From Caldilinea sp. CFX5 (GTDB lineage: Bacteria > Chloroflexota > Anaerolineae > Caldilineales > Caldilineaceae): a stretch of 61,523 bases of DNA. Each line of letters begins with the position of its first letter. The stretch's first letter is position 1. The stretch is taken from contig QWII01000061.1 of the NCBI GenBank assembly GCA_021405325.1, forward strand, positions 1-61,523. Direction: 5' to 3'. Shown here piece after piece: positions 53,050-60,753 of the stretch. Below the pieces are notes generated by a model. That model was given only the letters and a program-made list of their open reading frames with translations, was not told where the DNA came from and made no database searches. The translations under genes and the position numbers were made by a program.

Positions 53050-54099
53050 GTGCGCAAGTTTGACAAACTCAAAACCCTCTCATTTATCCTGGTCTTTGCA
53101 CTCTGTGTACTGACCCTCCTTGTCCAACGACCACTCTTCGCCGCCAATCAATACCAAACAGCGGACAGCAGCGAGCCAACAACCTACGTCGTCCAGGCCG
53201 GCGACACGTTGAGCGCAATTGCCCGGCGCTTTGAGACAACCGTAGGGGTGTTGATGGAACTGAACAACTTAGCCAACCCCAATGTGATTTATGTCGGCCA
53301 GACGCTCATTGTGCGGGCGTCGGCAGCCACTCCCACCCCCGGCTCCACTGTACCGGAGGCGACGCCAACCACGGCGCCTACCCCCACCGTCGCAGCCACA
53401 CCGGTAGTCACGGCAACGGCGACGGTGACAGCGACACCAGTCATCACCGAACCGGTGGTCTGGACCGATCCGCCGCTGCCGATTGAGGTCTTCTCCCCGC
53501 TCGGCAACGGTCTCTACCACAGCCCGATTGAGGTGGTTGGCTTCTCCCAGACTTTTGAAGGCAATGTCAATTTGCGGTTGACCGATGATGGCGGCAATGT
53601 ATTGGCCGAACGCAGCACCATTGGCGGGTCGGTCGATGGCTTTGCTTTCTTCCACAGCTATCTGCGCTTCACCGTCACTGAGCCGATCACTGGCTTGCTG
53701 GAGATTTTTGAGACCAGCGCCCAAGATGGCAGCGAGATCAACACTGTCGCCATTCCCGTGACCCTGCTGCCGGGGCAACGGGTGATCGACATCAACAACC
53801 CCGTGCCGGGGCAGGTCGTTTGTGCGCCGGTCGTCGTCGCCGGCTATTCCAATACCTTTGAAGCCAGCTTACTGGTTGAACTGGTCGATCGCAGCGGCGC
53901 GACTTTGAACCAGACCACAGCGTCCGGCGGTAATCTGGGCATCTATGCCGAATTTTTAGCTACGCTGGAAAATGATGGCAATGAGGCGCAGGCGTTACTG
54001 GTTGGCGCCTATGAAGAAGCCGCCAGCGGCGCCGGACCGGTGGACCACACGCGCTATCCGGTCACACTCTATCCGGCCGGCAGTGAGGAATGTCCGTAA
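53050..54099 (+). CDS. Secreted LysM protein with two Gmad2-like domains
   Basis: The protein (349 residues from the GTG) has a signal peptide, a LysM module ([19 protein letters not shown], about residues 50-92), a Pro/Thr/Val-rich linker, and two Ig-like domains of the Gmad2 type seen in spore-germination and surface proteins. The first is [29 protein letters not shown], the second [30 protein letters not shown]. It would bind peptidoglycan outside the membrane. GTG 53050 has AAGGAG at six bases and starts a clean signal peptide. The frame is open from 52957, but a TATACT box at 52951 sits too close for that start. Confidence 0.85.
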   Translation: MRKFDKLKTLSFILVFALCVLTLLVQRPLFAANQYQTADSSEPTTYVVQAGDTLSAIARRFETTVGVLMELNNLANPNVIYVGQTLIVRASAATPTPGSTVPEATPTTAPTPTVAATPVVTATATVTATPVITEPVVWTDPPLPIEVFSPLGNGLYHSPIEVVGFSQTFEGNVNLRLTDDGGNVLAERSTIGGSVDGFAFFHSYLRFTVTEPITGLLEIFETSAQDGSEINTVAIPVTLLPGQRVIDINNPVPGQVVCAPVVVAGYSNTFEASLLVELVDRSGATLNQTTASGGNLGIYAEFLATLENDGNEAQALLVGAYEEAASGAGPVDHTRYPVTLYPAGSEECP

Positions 54100-54106
54100 C
54101 ATTGTA

Positions 54107-54189
54107 GATTTTTGATTTTGGATTTTAGATTTTGGATTGCTCCAGTGTTGCAGGCATCCTCTAAAATCAGAAAGCCAAAATCAAAAATC
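54107..54189. terminator. AT-rich hairpin between convergent genes
   Basis: GATTTTTGATTTTGG (54107-54121) pairs with its complement at 54175-54189 over 15 bases. The right arm overlaps the lysA stop codon, so it may act in both directions. Confidence 0.7.
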
Positions 54190-55515
54190 GGGCAGAGGGA
54201 AATCGCGCATCACCAGATCGGCCACGCTTTCGCGTCGTTGGATCAGATGCGCTTTCCCATCACGTAGCCAGAGAACCGCTGGTTTGCACGCCCCGTTGTA
54301 ATTACTGCCCATCGCCAATTGGTAGGCGCCGGCAATCGGCACGGCCACCAACTCGCCGGCCGTCATATCGGGCATGGGCAGACCATGAATCAGAATATCA
54401 CCGCTTTCACAGAAGGGACCGGCAAACCAGACGGGGTCCAGGTTAGGGCGTAGCGGCGCTTGCACCGGCAGCGCCGAGTAGCGGGCGCCATAGAGCGCCG
54501 GGCGCGGATTGTCAGCCAGGCCGCCATCGATCATCAACCAACGACGGGCGGCGGTGTGTTTGACGGCGCCCACCCGGTAGAGCGCCACGCCCGCCTGGGC
54601 AACGAGGCTGCGCCCCGGTTCCAGTTGCAGCCGCGGCAAGGGCAAATTCCGTTCTTTGCACCCCGCCACCAAATAGTGGGCGACAAAGGCGACATAGGCG
54701 CCAATCGGCGGATGGGGCAGTTCATCTTCATGGTAGGCCACGCCCCAACCACCGCCGGGACAGAGCGTTTGTGGCGTCCAACCCTGTTGGTCACGCAGCG
54801 CCACGATGAGATCCAAGACTGTTGCCAGCGCCGGCGCAATCGGTTCCGGATCCTGGAAGTGCGAGCCTTGGTGAAAATGGATGCCGGTTACCGCTACGCC
54901 AGCCTGTCGGCAGCGCACCACGGCTTCCGATGCCTCGGCCAGGTTCATGCCAAATTTGCTGTCTTCCTGCCCGGTCTGGCGATAGGCATGGGTATCGACT
55001 GCCACGCCAGGGCGCACCCGCAACCACAAATTGGGGCGTTCGTTGGGCGCCGCCAATAATAGTGGAAGCAACCGCTGCAACTCTACCAGATTATCCACCA
55101 CAATGATCCCTGCCTGCGCCACCGCCGCCGTTAAGTCCGCCAGGCTCTTGTTTACCCCATGCACCAAAATTTGGGCGCGTGGTACGCCGGCCGTCGCAGC
55201 CACATGGAGTTCGCCGGCGCCAGTACAATCGAGAATCATCCCCTGTCGTTGCACCCACTGCGCCGCCGCCGTGCACAAAAACGCCTTGCCGGCATAGGTG
55301 ACGCCGGACGCCGCCGGGTAGTAGTCGGCTAACGCCTGACGATAGGCGGCGGCAGCCACCGCCATTGTTTGCTGGTCATAGAGGTAAAGGGGGGTGCCGT
55401 AGGTGGCCGCCAGTTCGCGCAAGTCACAACCGGCAATGGTCAGCGCCGCGTCAGCGCCGGCGCCAATAATCTGCGTGGAGAGTGGAAAGAGGTCAAGTCG
55501 TTTTTCGTTGCCCAA
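54181..55515 (-). CDS. lysA: Diaminopimelate decarboxylase
   Basis: It makes lysine from meso-diaminopimelate with PLP, the last step of lysine synthesis. The 444-residue product carries VTYAGKAF with the PLP Lys77, then GIHFHQGSHF (PLP phosphate and His), CPGGGWG, LEPGRSLVA, and GPFCESGD with the interface Cys that completes the partner's active site. The frame is open to 55746, but the first 70 codons are repeat sequence of the 55538-55669 element. TTG 55515 has AAGGAG about ten bases upstream and gives a normal-length enzyme. It is upstream of nothing, being monocistronic. Confidence 0.93.
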   Translation of the reverse strand: MGNEKRLDLFPLSTQIIGAGADAALTIAGCDLRELAATYGTPLYLYDQQTMAVAAAAYRQALADYYPAASGVTYAGKAFLCTAAAQWVQRQGMILDCTGAGELHVAATAGVPRAQILVHGVNKSLADLTAAVAQAGIIVVDNLVELQRLLPLLLAAPNERPNLWLRVRPGVAVDTHAYRQTGQEDSKFGMNLAEASEAVVRCRQAGVAVTGIHFHQGSHFQDPEPIAPALATVLDLIVALRDQQGWTPQTLCPGGGWGVAYHEDELPHPPIGAYVAFVAHYLVAGCKERNLPLPRLQLEPGRSLVAQAGVALYRVGAVKHTAARRWLMIDGGLADNPRPALYGARYSALPVQAPLRPNLDPVWFAGPFCESGDILIHGLPMPDMTAGELVAVPIAGAYQLAMGSNYNGACKPAVLWLRDGKAHLIQRRESVADLVMRDFPLPDF

Positions 55516-55537
55516 GAGACAAGAACTCCTTACTATC

Positions 55538-55669
55538 CTCCTCGTCGGGGCACGATAATGAAGGTTAGTTAATTGTTTCGGTAATCCTTGGAACTTGTCA
55601 CGCCGGCGGCGATGACCTACAGTTACCGATTTATTTTCGTAACCTTCATTATCGTGCCCCGACGAGGAG
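55538..55669. repeat. 132-bp element with 30-bp perfect terminal inverted repeats
   Basis: Arms 55538-55567 and 55640-55669 match perfectly and surround 72 bases containing further short symmetry (CGGTAA..TTACCG). It sits in the lysA leader and just past the EamA gene stop, replacing normal spacer. The size and perfect ends fit a miniature element. Confidence 0.8.
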
Positions 55670-55676
55670 CATGAAA

Positions 55677-56534
55677 CTATAAAACAACCAACACAATACC
55701 GAGCAGGGTGATCAGGACGCCAATCAGACTTTGGAGGCTGGGCCATTCATTGAGCAGCAGGATGCCCAGGATGATGCCGCCGGTCACCTCCTGCGTCGCC
55801 ACCAGATTGACCAGGGTGGCATTGGTCCGCCGGAGGGCGGCGTTGTAGAGCGTATGACCCAAGGCCAAGGGAAACAGCCCCAAACCAACCACACTCAGCA
55901 CAGCTTGCCAGGTGTACCCGCCAGGGCTAAAGGCTGCCATTGCTGTCGGCAAGAGCCAGATGCCCCCCAACAGGTAGACAACCCCGGCATAGGCAAAGAG
56001 ACCGTAGGCATGGCGCTGACTGCGCCCGGCCACGCTATAGAGACCAAAGCAGATCGCACTGCCCAGCGCCAACAGGTCGCCGATCAACATGCGCCGGTCC
56101 AAGTTTGGTTCAAAGCCGGCCAGCACGGCCACCCCTACCACCGTTACCAGTGTCCCCAACCATTGGCGCCGATTCAACCCTTCCTTGAGAAAAAGCCAGG
56201 AGAAGAACGCCACAAAGATCGGTGCAGTGTAAATGAGGGCGAGGCTGTGGGCGATCGTGGTAAATTCAAGTGACACAATGTACAAGCCAAAGTGCAGGGC
56301 AGTGATGAGACCAAAGAGCGCAAATTGGAACCATTTGCGCCCGGTGGGCAGCGGTTGCCGATAGAACAGCGCTACCCCGCCAATGACAAAACCGGCCGTC
56401 AGCAGGCGGCCGGCGGCAATTTCATACGAAGAGAGCGTTACAGCCGCCCAGCGCACCAAGACAGGGCTGGTGCTAAAAAAGAGAACGGCAATCGCGACAT
56501 ATAAGATGCCGCGACGTTGATGAGCGGTTGTCAC
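55677..56534 (-). CDS. EamA/DMT-family transporter
   Basis: The 285-residue protein has ten predicted helices in two EamA repeats, with the typical YTAPIFVAFFSWLFLKE at the end of the first repeat and NLVATQEVTGGIILGILLLNEWPS at the end of the second. Such proteins export amino acids, nucleotides or metabolites; the substrate is unknown. It lies directly upstream of the lysA leader on the same strand, and a lysine- or metabolite-export role is possible by neighbourhood only. Confidence 0.92.
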   Translation of the reverse strand: MTTAHQRRGILYVAIAVLFFSTSPVLVRWAAVTLSSYEIAAGRLLTAGFVIGGVALFYRQPLPTGRKWFQFALFGLITALHFGLYIVSLEFTTIAHSLALIYTAPIFVAFFSWLFLKEGLNRRQWLGTLVTVVGVAVLAGFEPNLDRRMLIGDLLALGSAICFGLYSVAGRSQRHAYGLFAYAGVVYLLGGIWLLPTAMAAFSPGGYTWQAVLSVVGLGLFPLALGHTLYNAALRRTNATLVNLVATQEVTGGIILGILLLNEWPSLQSLIGVLITLLGIVLVVL

Positions 56535-56625
56535 AAAAGATAGTAGCGGTGGTTGCGTTATTGGTGAATTGTTTGATTACGATGAGCAATCATCGTGATC
56601 GGCTGGATGCTTCGCCACGGTGTGA

Positions 56626-56739
56626 TCACTGCGGCGTAATTGCAACGGCGATCATGCCCAGAATCATGCTAAAGACAATGATCAGGCTGAGCGCGTAAAA
56701 GATAATTTCATTTTTGGTATACTTCTTCTTACGATTCAT
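56626..56739 (-). CDS. 37-residue single-pass membrane protein
   Basis: ATG 56739 has AAAGGGAAG about seven bases upstream. The product MNRKKKYTKNEIIFYALSL continues with one hydrophobic helix of about 22 residues and ends in AVAITPQ. The basic N-terminus followed by a helix indicates an N-in single-pass protein. No family is recognised. The clear ribosome site and coherent topology make it more likely real than a chance frame. It is upstream of the EamA gene on the same strand. Confidence 0.65.
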   Translation of the reverse strand: MNRKKKYTKNEIIFYALSLIIVFSMILGMIAVAITPQ

Positions 56740-57020
56740 GGCGGACTTCCCTTTCTATCAAATCGACTACCAACGGTGGGTGGCGGCAACCACCCACCAC
56801 ATGGCTTTTCTGAATGGCAAAATTGTTTTACGATTACAGCAATTGTTTTACGATTATAGCATAAGATGTTGGCAAGGTGAATATTCGCTAAATGGCGGAT
56901 CTTCTTTTAGGCACATTCAAAGAAATAAGCGTCCGTCGGGGCATCCGCTGGCGGGCGCCTTCTAGGCGCCTACGGATGAATATTTTACTTTTTGAAAACG
57001 CCTTCTGAAAGAAAGCGAGA

Positions 57021-58058
57021 GTGAACGTGCAAGCCAGTGATCAAAACACGCTGCTCCACCCGTTCGTGGCAACAGCGTTGGCCGCCGCCGGTTGTGACGC
57101 CGGGCACGGATATCAGTGTGTGCCGGCGAGCTATCTAGTCCAAAGTTACCATCCGGTTGTCGAAGTGGAATTGCCGCTGATTATCAGCGATTTATCGACC
57201 GACCACCTTGCCCAACTCCAAAAGATTCTGCGCAACGCCTATCCGGCGACCCATCTCGTAACGCTGCTTGATCGCCCAGGTGTGCAAAACAATGGCGAGC
57301 CGGCGGCAAGGCAGATCACGTTACAAGCGCTGGCAACCCTACCAGTCGCAGTGGCGCCCCTGTTGATCTGTGTGCCGCCCTTACCGGCAGGCGCCAGCTT
57401 TTCCGCACTGCAAGCCATTGTCGCCCATCTGCGGTCGCCCCAAGGCTGCCCCTGGGATCGCAAACAGACCCTCCAGAGCATGCGGCATGACCTGCTCGGC
57501 GAATGCGCCGAAGTATTGGAAGCCATTGATCTGGACAGCCTGACCGATAACAGCCCGCACATTGCCGAGGAGTTGGGCGACCTTTTCATGGCTGCCGTCT
57601 TGGTGGTACAGATTGCGATTGACAGCGGTCGCTTTCAGATGGCCCAGGTCATGCACAACACGGTGACCAAACTCATTCGCCGCCATCCCCATGTTTTTGG
57701 CGACATCGTCGTCGAAGGCGTCGAAACGGTGTTGGCGAATTGGGACGCGATCAAAGCCCAGGAAAAAGCCGCCAAAGGGCAAACGCAGCATCATCCCCTG
57801 GATGGCGTCCCGGCCACTTTGCCGGCGCTGGAAAAAGCGCGCGAACTCCAGTCCAAAGCCGTCAAGGCCGGACTGTTGGATCGCGCCGCCCTCGCCCAAG
57901 CCGATGCCCGGTTGGCGCACTGGGCAACCACGCCCCCTACCGAAGAAGAGCTGGGTGAATTTCTCTGGCGCCTCGTCGCCCTCGCCCACACCGCCGGCCT
58001 CAACGCCGAAGACGCCCTGCGCGGCTATAGCACGCGCTTCCGCGCCGCGCATGAGTAG
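57021..58058 (+). CDS. mazG: MazG-family nucleoside triphosphate pyrophosphohydrolase
   Basis: The 345-residue protein has an N-terminal region of about 120 residues and a MazG domain: LRSPQGCPWDRKQTLQSMRHDLLGECAEVLEAID, then EELGDLFMAAVLVVQIA. These supply the Glu/Asp metal ligands that hydrolyse NTPs to NMP and pyrophosphate. In MazG the first helix usually has EExxE; here the first Glu is Gly (LLGECAE), so one ligand differs. A partial second repeat (LQSKAVKAGLL) follows. GTG 57021 is used. The TAG stop is the first part of the acacgag repeat. Confidence 0.9.
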   Translation: MNVQASDQNTLLHPFVATALAAAGCDAGHGYQCVPASYLVQSYHPVVEVELPLIISDLSTDHLAQLQKILRNAYPATHLVTLLDRPGVQNNGEPAARQITLQALATLPVAVAPLLICVPPLPAGASFSALQAIVAHLRSPQGCPWDRKQTLQSMRHDLLGECAEVLEAIDLDSLTDNSPHIAEELGDLFMAAVLVVQIAIDSGRFQMAQVMHNTVTKLIRRHPHVFGDIVVEGVETVLANWDAIKAQEKAAKGQTQHHPLDGVPATLPALEKARELQSKAVKAGLLDRAALAQADARLAHWATTPPTEEELGEFLWRLVALAHTAGLNAEDALRGYSTRFRAAHE

Positions 58059-58155
58059 ACACGAGACACGAGACACGAGACACGAGACACGAGACACGAG
58101 ACACGAGACACGAGACACGAGACACGAGACACGAGACACGAGACACGAGACACGA
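58058..58155. repeat. Fourteen acacgag heptamers at the mazG stop
   Basis: GACACGA repeats 14 times without error from the last base of the mazG stop codon. A shorter copy occurs at 31716, also starting in a stop codon. Confidence 0.9.
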
Positions 58156-58173
58156 GAGACATAATCGTCGATT

Positions 58174-58224
58174 TCTCCTTGTCTCCTGTCTCCTGTCTCC
58201 TTGTCTCCTGTCTCCTTGTCTTCT
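58174..58224. repeat. Pyrimidine word repeat (tgtctcc) facing the heptamers
   Basis: CTCCTGT and CTCCTTGT words run up to the stop of the double-SBP3 gene. They are partly complementary to the GAGACAC array, so transcripts across the convergent junction could fold. Confidence 0.7.
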
Positions 58225-58225
58225 A

Positions 58226-60658
58226 TCACTCCGGCAGCGGCGGGATCAGCAGTTCGACGCCGATGGGGAGAGCGTTGGGGTCGTCGCCGATTGCGCTGCG
58301 ATTGGCTTCGTAGATGATGCGCCAATGGCGCTGCTCCCCGTAATACGCTTTGGCGATGCCGGCCAGGGTATCCGTGGCTTCGACGCGGTGGGTCAGGCTG
58401 CTTGTCGTTGTGGGGGGCGCTGTGGGAGCAGGGGGGACGCGCGTGGGCGTTGCCGGGACAGCGGCCAGCCCATCGTCGGTGATAAGCAAGGCGGCGGCAA
58501 CCCAAGCCTGCATGCGATCCGATAGTTGCACCTCTATCCATTGGCCGTCGGGTGTAATGGTAATAACCGGCCACTGGGTGCCGCCGGCTAATACGGCCAG
58601 AATCGGCGACGTGGTTGTCGGCTCCCGCCGCGCATTGGCATTAAGGCTCGTGCGGATGGTAACGGTGGTGGGCAGTGCCGGCTTGTCTGTTGTGGATGGT
58701 GGAACGCCACTTGTCGCCGCCGATGTGGTACTGGTGGCAAGCAAGCTAGGTCGAAGTGCAAGGGGCGTTACAGCAGCAGCGGCAAGCGTAGCAAGGGGGG
58801 TCGCGGTTGGCTGTAGAATCAACGGTTGCGATGGATTCGTTGACGTGGGCGCCGGCGATAGGATAAGCGCAGAGGTCAGGGGCGCCGGGGTGGCGGTTGG
58901 CCGCAGGGTGGCCGTCGTTGATGCCGCCGGGGTGACGCTGATCGACCACGCGACCGGGCGTAACGCGAGTTGCAGGGCCTGGGTAACAGGATCAACCAGC
59001 GCGCTATCGGCAAACCAGAGCGCCAGGGGATCAGGCGTGGCGCTAAACCATTGTTGGTAGAAGGTGGTGTAGGCGCCATCAGCGGCCAGCGCTTGCAGCG
59101 TAAAATTGACCTGATCACGCAACTGCGCATCAAACGGAGGGATACCGATGGCGTAGGCCTGGCGGGCGAAATCAGCCACAGCAATTTTGAGCGCCGGGTT
59201 CGCTTGCTGAATCTGCGCCAAGGCCACACTGCTGCCGATAACGGCATCAACCTGGCCAAGCAGCAACGCTTGTTGCGCCGAGCGGATCTCTTGGAAGGGC
59301 AACACCGTGGGACCAACCGACACCCCTGTCGCCGCCTCCATAATCAGTGTGGTCAGGGCATTGACGCTTTCCAAACCACTGCTCACCGCCACCACTTTTT
59401 GATCCAGATCGGCCAGCCGTTGCACCGAGCTATCGGCACGCGTCAGTACACTCTGACCATCAGCAAAATAGCTCTGGCTAAAATCGATCATGGCCCGGTT
59501 ATGCCAGGTAAGCGGCAGGGCGGCCATGATCAGATCAACCTGGCCGGCCCGCAACAAAGGGATGGCCGTTTCCGGGGTAACACGCACCAATTCCAGCGCC
59601 GTTGCATCACCCAACCAGCGGCGGGCAAACTCACGGCTGAGATCAATATCAAACCCTTGAATGCTGCCCCGCTCACCGACAAAGCCAAAGGGGGCCAGGT
59701 CGTAGGCAACACCGACCAGCAGTTTCCCGCGTTGCTGAATCTGGGTCAAGCGTGTGGTCGTTAGTGGACGGCTGTTGGGTGTGTTGGCAAAGGTATAGGG
59801 CCACTCTCCAGCCACCAACGGCAGGGCCGGGGGTTGCCGATCCGGGAACCATTGTTGATAGAGCGCGGTGAGTTTACCACTCTGTTGCAACCGGTGTAAT
59901 GTTGCATCAACCAGATTACGAAAATAGGCATCACCCTGCATGACGCCAAGGGCAAACGGTTGGTTTTCCGGCAAGGTGAACACGCCGCTCATGCCTGGCG
60001 TCGCGGCGCTGATAGCACGCAAATAGGTATGATAGCCCAGCAACGCATCTACTTGTGCTGCCTGCAAGGCCGCCAAGGCCGGCGCATAGCGCTGAAATGG
60101 CGTCACTGTTGGCTCTGCCGTGGCGGCAAATAACGCCGGCAGCGCTTCATCGCCCTGGACGGCGGCAATGGTTTTTCCGGTCAATGCGGCAAGCGTTGGT
60201 AGCGATGCATCGCTACGCGCCAAAAGCGCCGGCGCATCCACAAAGTAGTGGGCGCTAAAATCAATCAACGCCTCGCCGGCATAGGTGTGCGGCAGAGCAG
60301 CCGCCACCAGATCGACCTGACCGGCCACCAAACTTTGCAGACGCGTTGCTGGCGTCACCGGCACAAACTGGACAGTTACCCCCCATTCTTTCGCCAGCGC
60401 ACGGGTCAAGTCCACATCAAAGCCCGTGACTTCGCCTTGTTCGTTGCGATAGCCAAAGGGTGGCTGGTCAACAAGAACACCGGCCACCAGCAGATTGCCC
60501 CGCTGGCGGATACGTTGGATGGTTCCTATCGCAGTTGGTGACTGGGTGATTGGCTGCATCAAGGGCGTTGGCAAGGGCGCGCCAACAGTTTGCATTGCCG
60601 GCAACGAAAAGAGAAGAATGAACAACAGCAGCAGCAAGAGAAGAGGTGTGGCTTTCAT
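58226..60658 (-). CDS. Double SBP3 protein with SH3b and LysM domains
   Basis: The 810-residue secreted protein has a signal peptide (about 1-26) and two complete family 3 solute-binding domains, about residues 45-270 and 300-545. Each has the family cues: GVLVDQPPFGYRNEQGEVTGFDVDL and GVAYDLAPFGFVGERGSIQGFDIDL. A Pro/Thr linker follows, then a bacterial SH3-like domain (about 640-715, LNANARREP..SPILAVL) and a C-terminal LysM (HRVEATDTLAGIAKAYYGE, about 755-808). It lacks a lipobox, so it is held by wall binding rather than a lipid. Function as receptor, sensor or enzyme co-factor is open. Confidence 0.87.
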   Translation of the reverse strand: MKATPLLLLLLLFILLFSLPAMQTVGAPLPTPLMQPITQSPTAIGTIQRIRQRGNLLVAGVLVDQPPFGYRNEQGEVTGFDVDLTRALAKEWGVTVQFVPVTPATRLQSLVAGQVDLVAAALPHTYAGEALIDFSAHYFVDAPALLARSDASLPTLAALTGKTIAAVQGDEALPALFAATAEPTVTPFQRYAPALAALQAAQVDALLGYHTYLRAISAATPGMSGVFTLPENQPFALGVMQGDAYFRNLVDATLHRLQQSGKLTALYQQWFPDRQPPALPLVAGEWPYTFANTPNSRPLTTTRLTQIQQRGKLLVGVAYDLAPFGFVGERGSIQGFDIDLSREFARRWLGDATALELVRVTPETAIPLLRAGQVDLIMAALPLTWHNRAMIDFSQSYFADGQSVLTRADSSVQRLADLDQKVVAVSSGLESVNALTTLIMEAATGVSVGPTVLPFQEIRSAQQALLLGQVDAVIGSSVALAQIQQANPALKIAVADFARQAYAIGIPPFDAQLRDQVNFTLQALAADGAYTTFYQQWFSATPDPLALWFADSALVDPVTQALQLALRPVAWSISVTPAASTTATLRPTATPAPLTSALILSPAPTSTNPSQPLILQPTATPLATLAAAAVTPLALRPSLLATSTTSAATSGVPPSTTDKPALPTTVTIRTSLNANARREPTTTSPILAVLAGGTQWPVITITPDGQWIEVQLSDRMQAWVAAALLITDDGLAAVPATPTRVPPAPTAPPTTTSSLTHRVEATDTLAGIAKAYYGEQRHWRIIYEANRSAIGDDPNALPIGVELLIPPLPE

Positions 60659-60717
60659 GGAATCTGCGATGAATTGGATGCCGTAATAATAATTGGTAGA
60701 TCACAACGCCGGAGAGC

Positions 60718-60752
60718 GACAAACCAGGTTTCCGGCAGAAACCTGGTTTGTC
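60718..60752 (-). terminator. Hairpin after the TolB-like gene
   Basis: GACAAACCAGGTTT (60718-60731) pairs with AAACCTGGTTTGTC (60739-60752) around CCGGCAG. It begins just past the TAA at 60754 of the propeller gene on the minus strand. Confidence 0.75.
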
Positions 60753-60753
60753 A

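Noticed and set aside
58058..58155. CRISPR-like array
   Set aside because: The units are only seven bases with no spacers. CRISPR repeats are 23-47 bases with unique spacers, and no cas gene is present.
57381..58574. A 397-codon minus-strand frame spanning mazG and the heptamer repeat
   Set aside because: It depends on reading through the acacgag array and the opposite strand of mazG. The MazG domain on the plus strand is clear.
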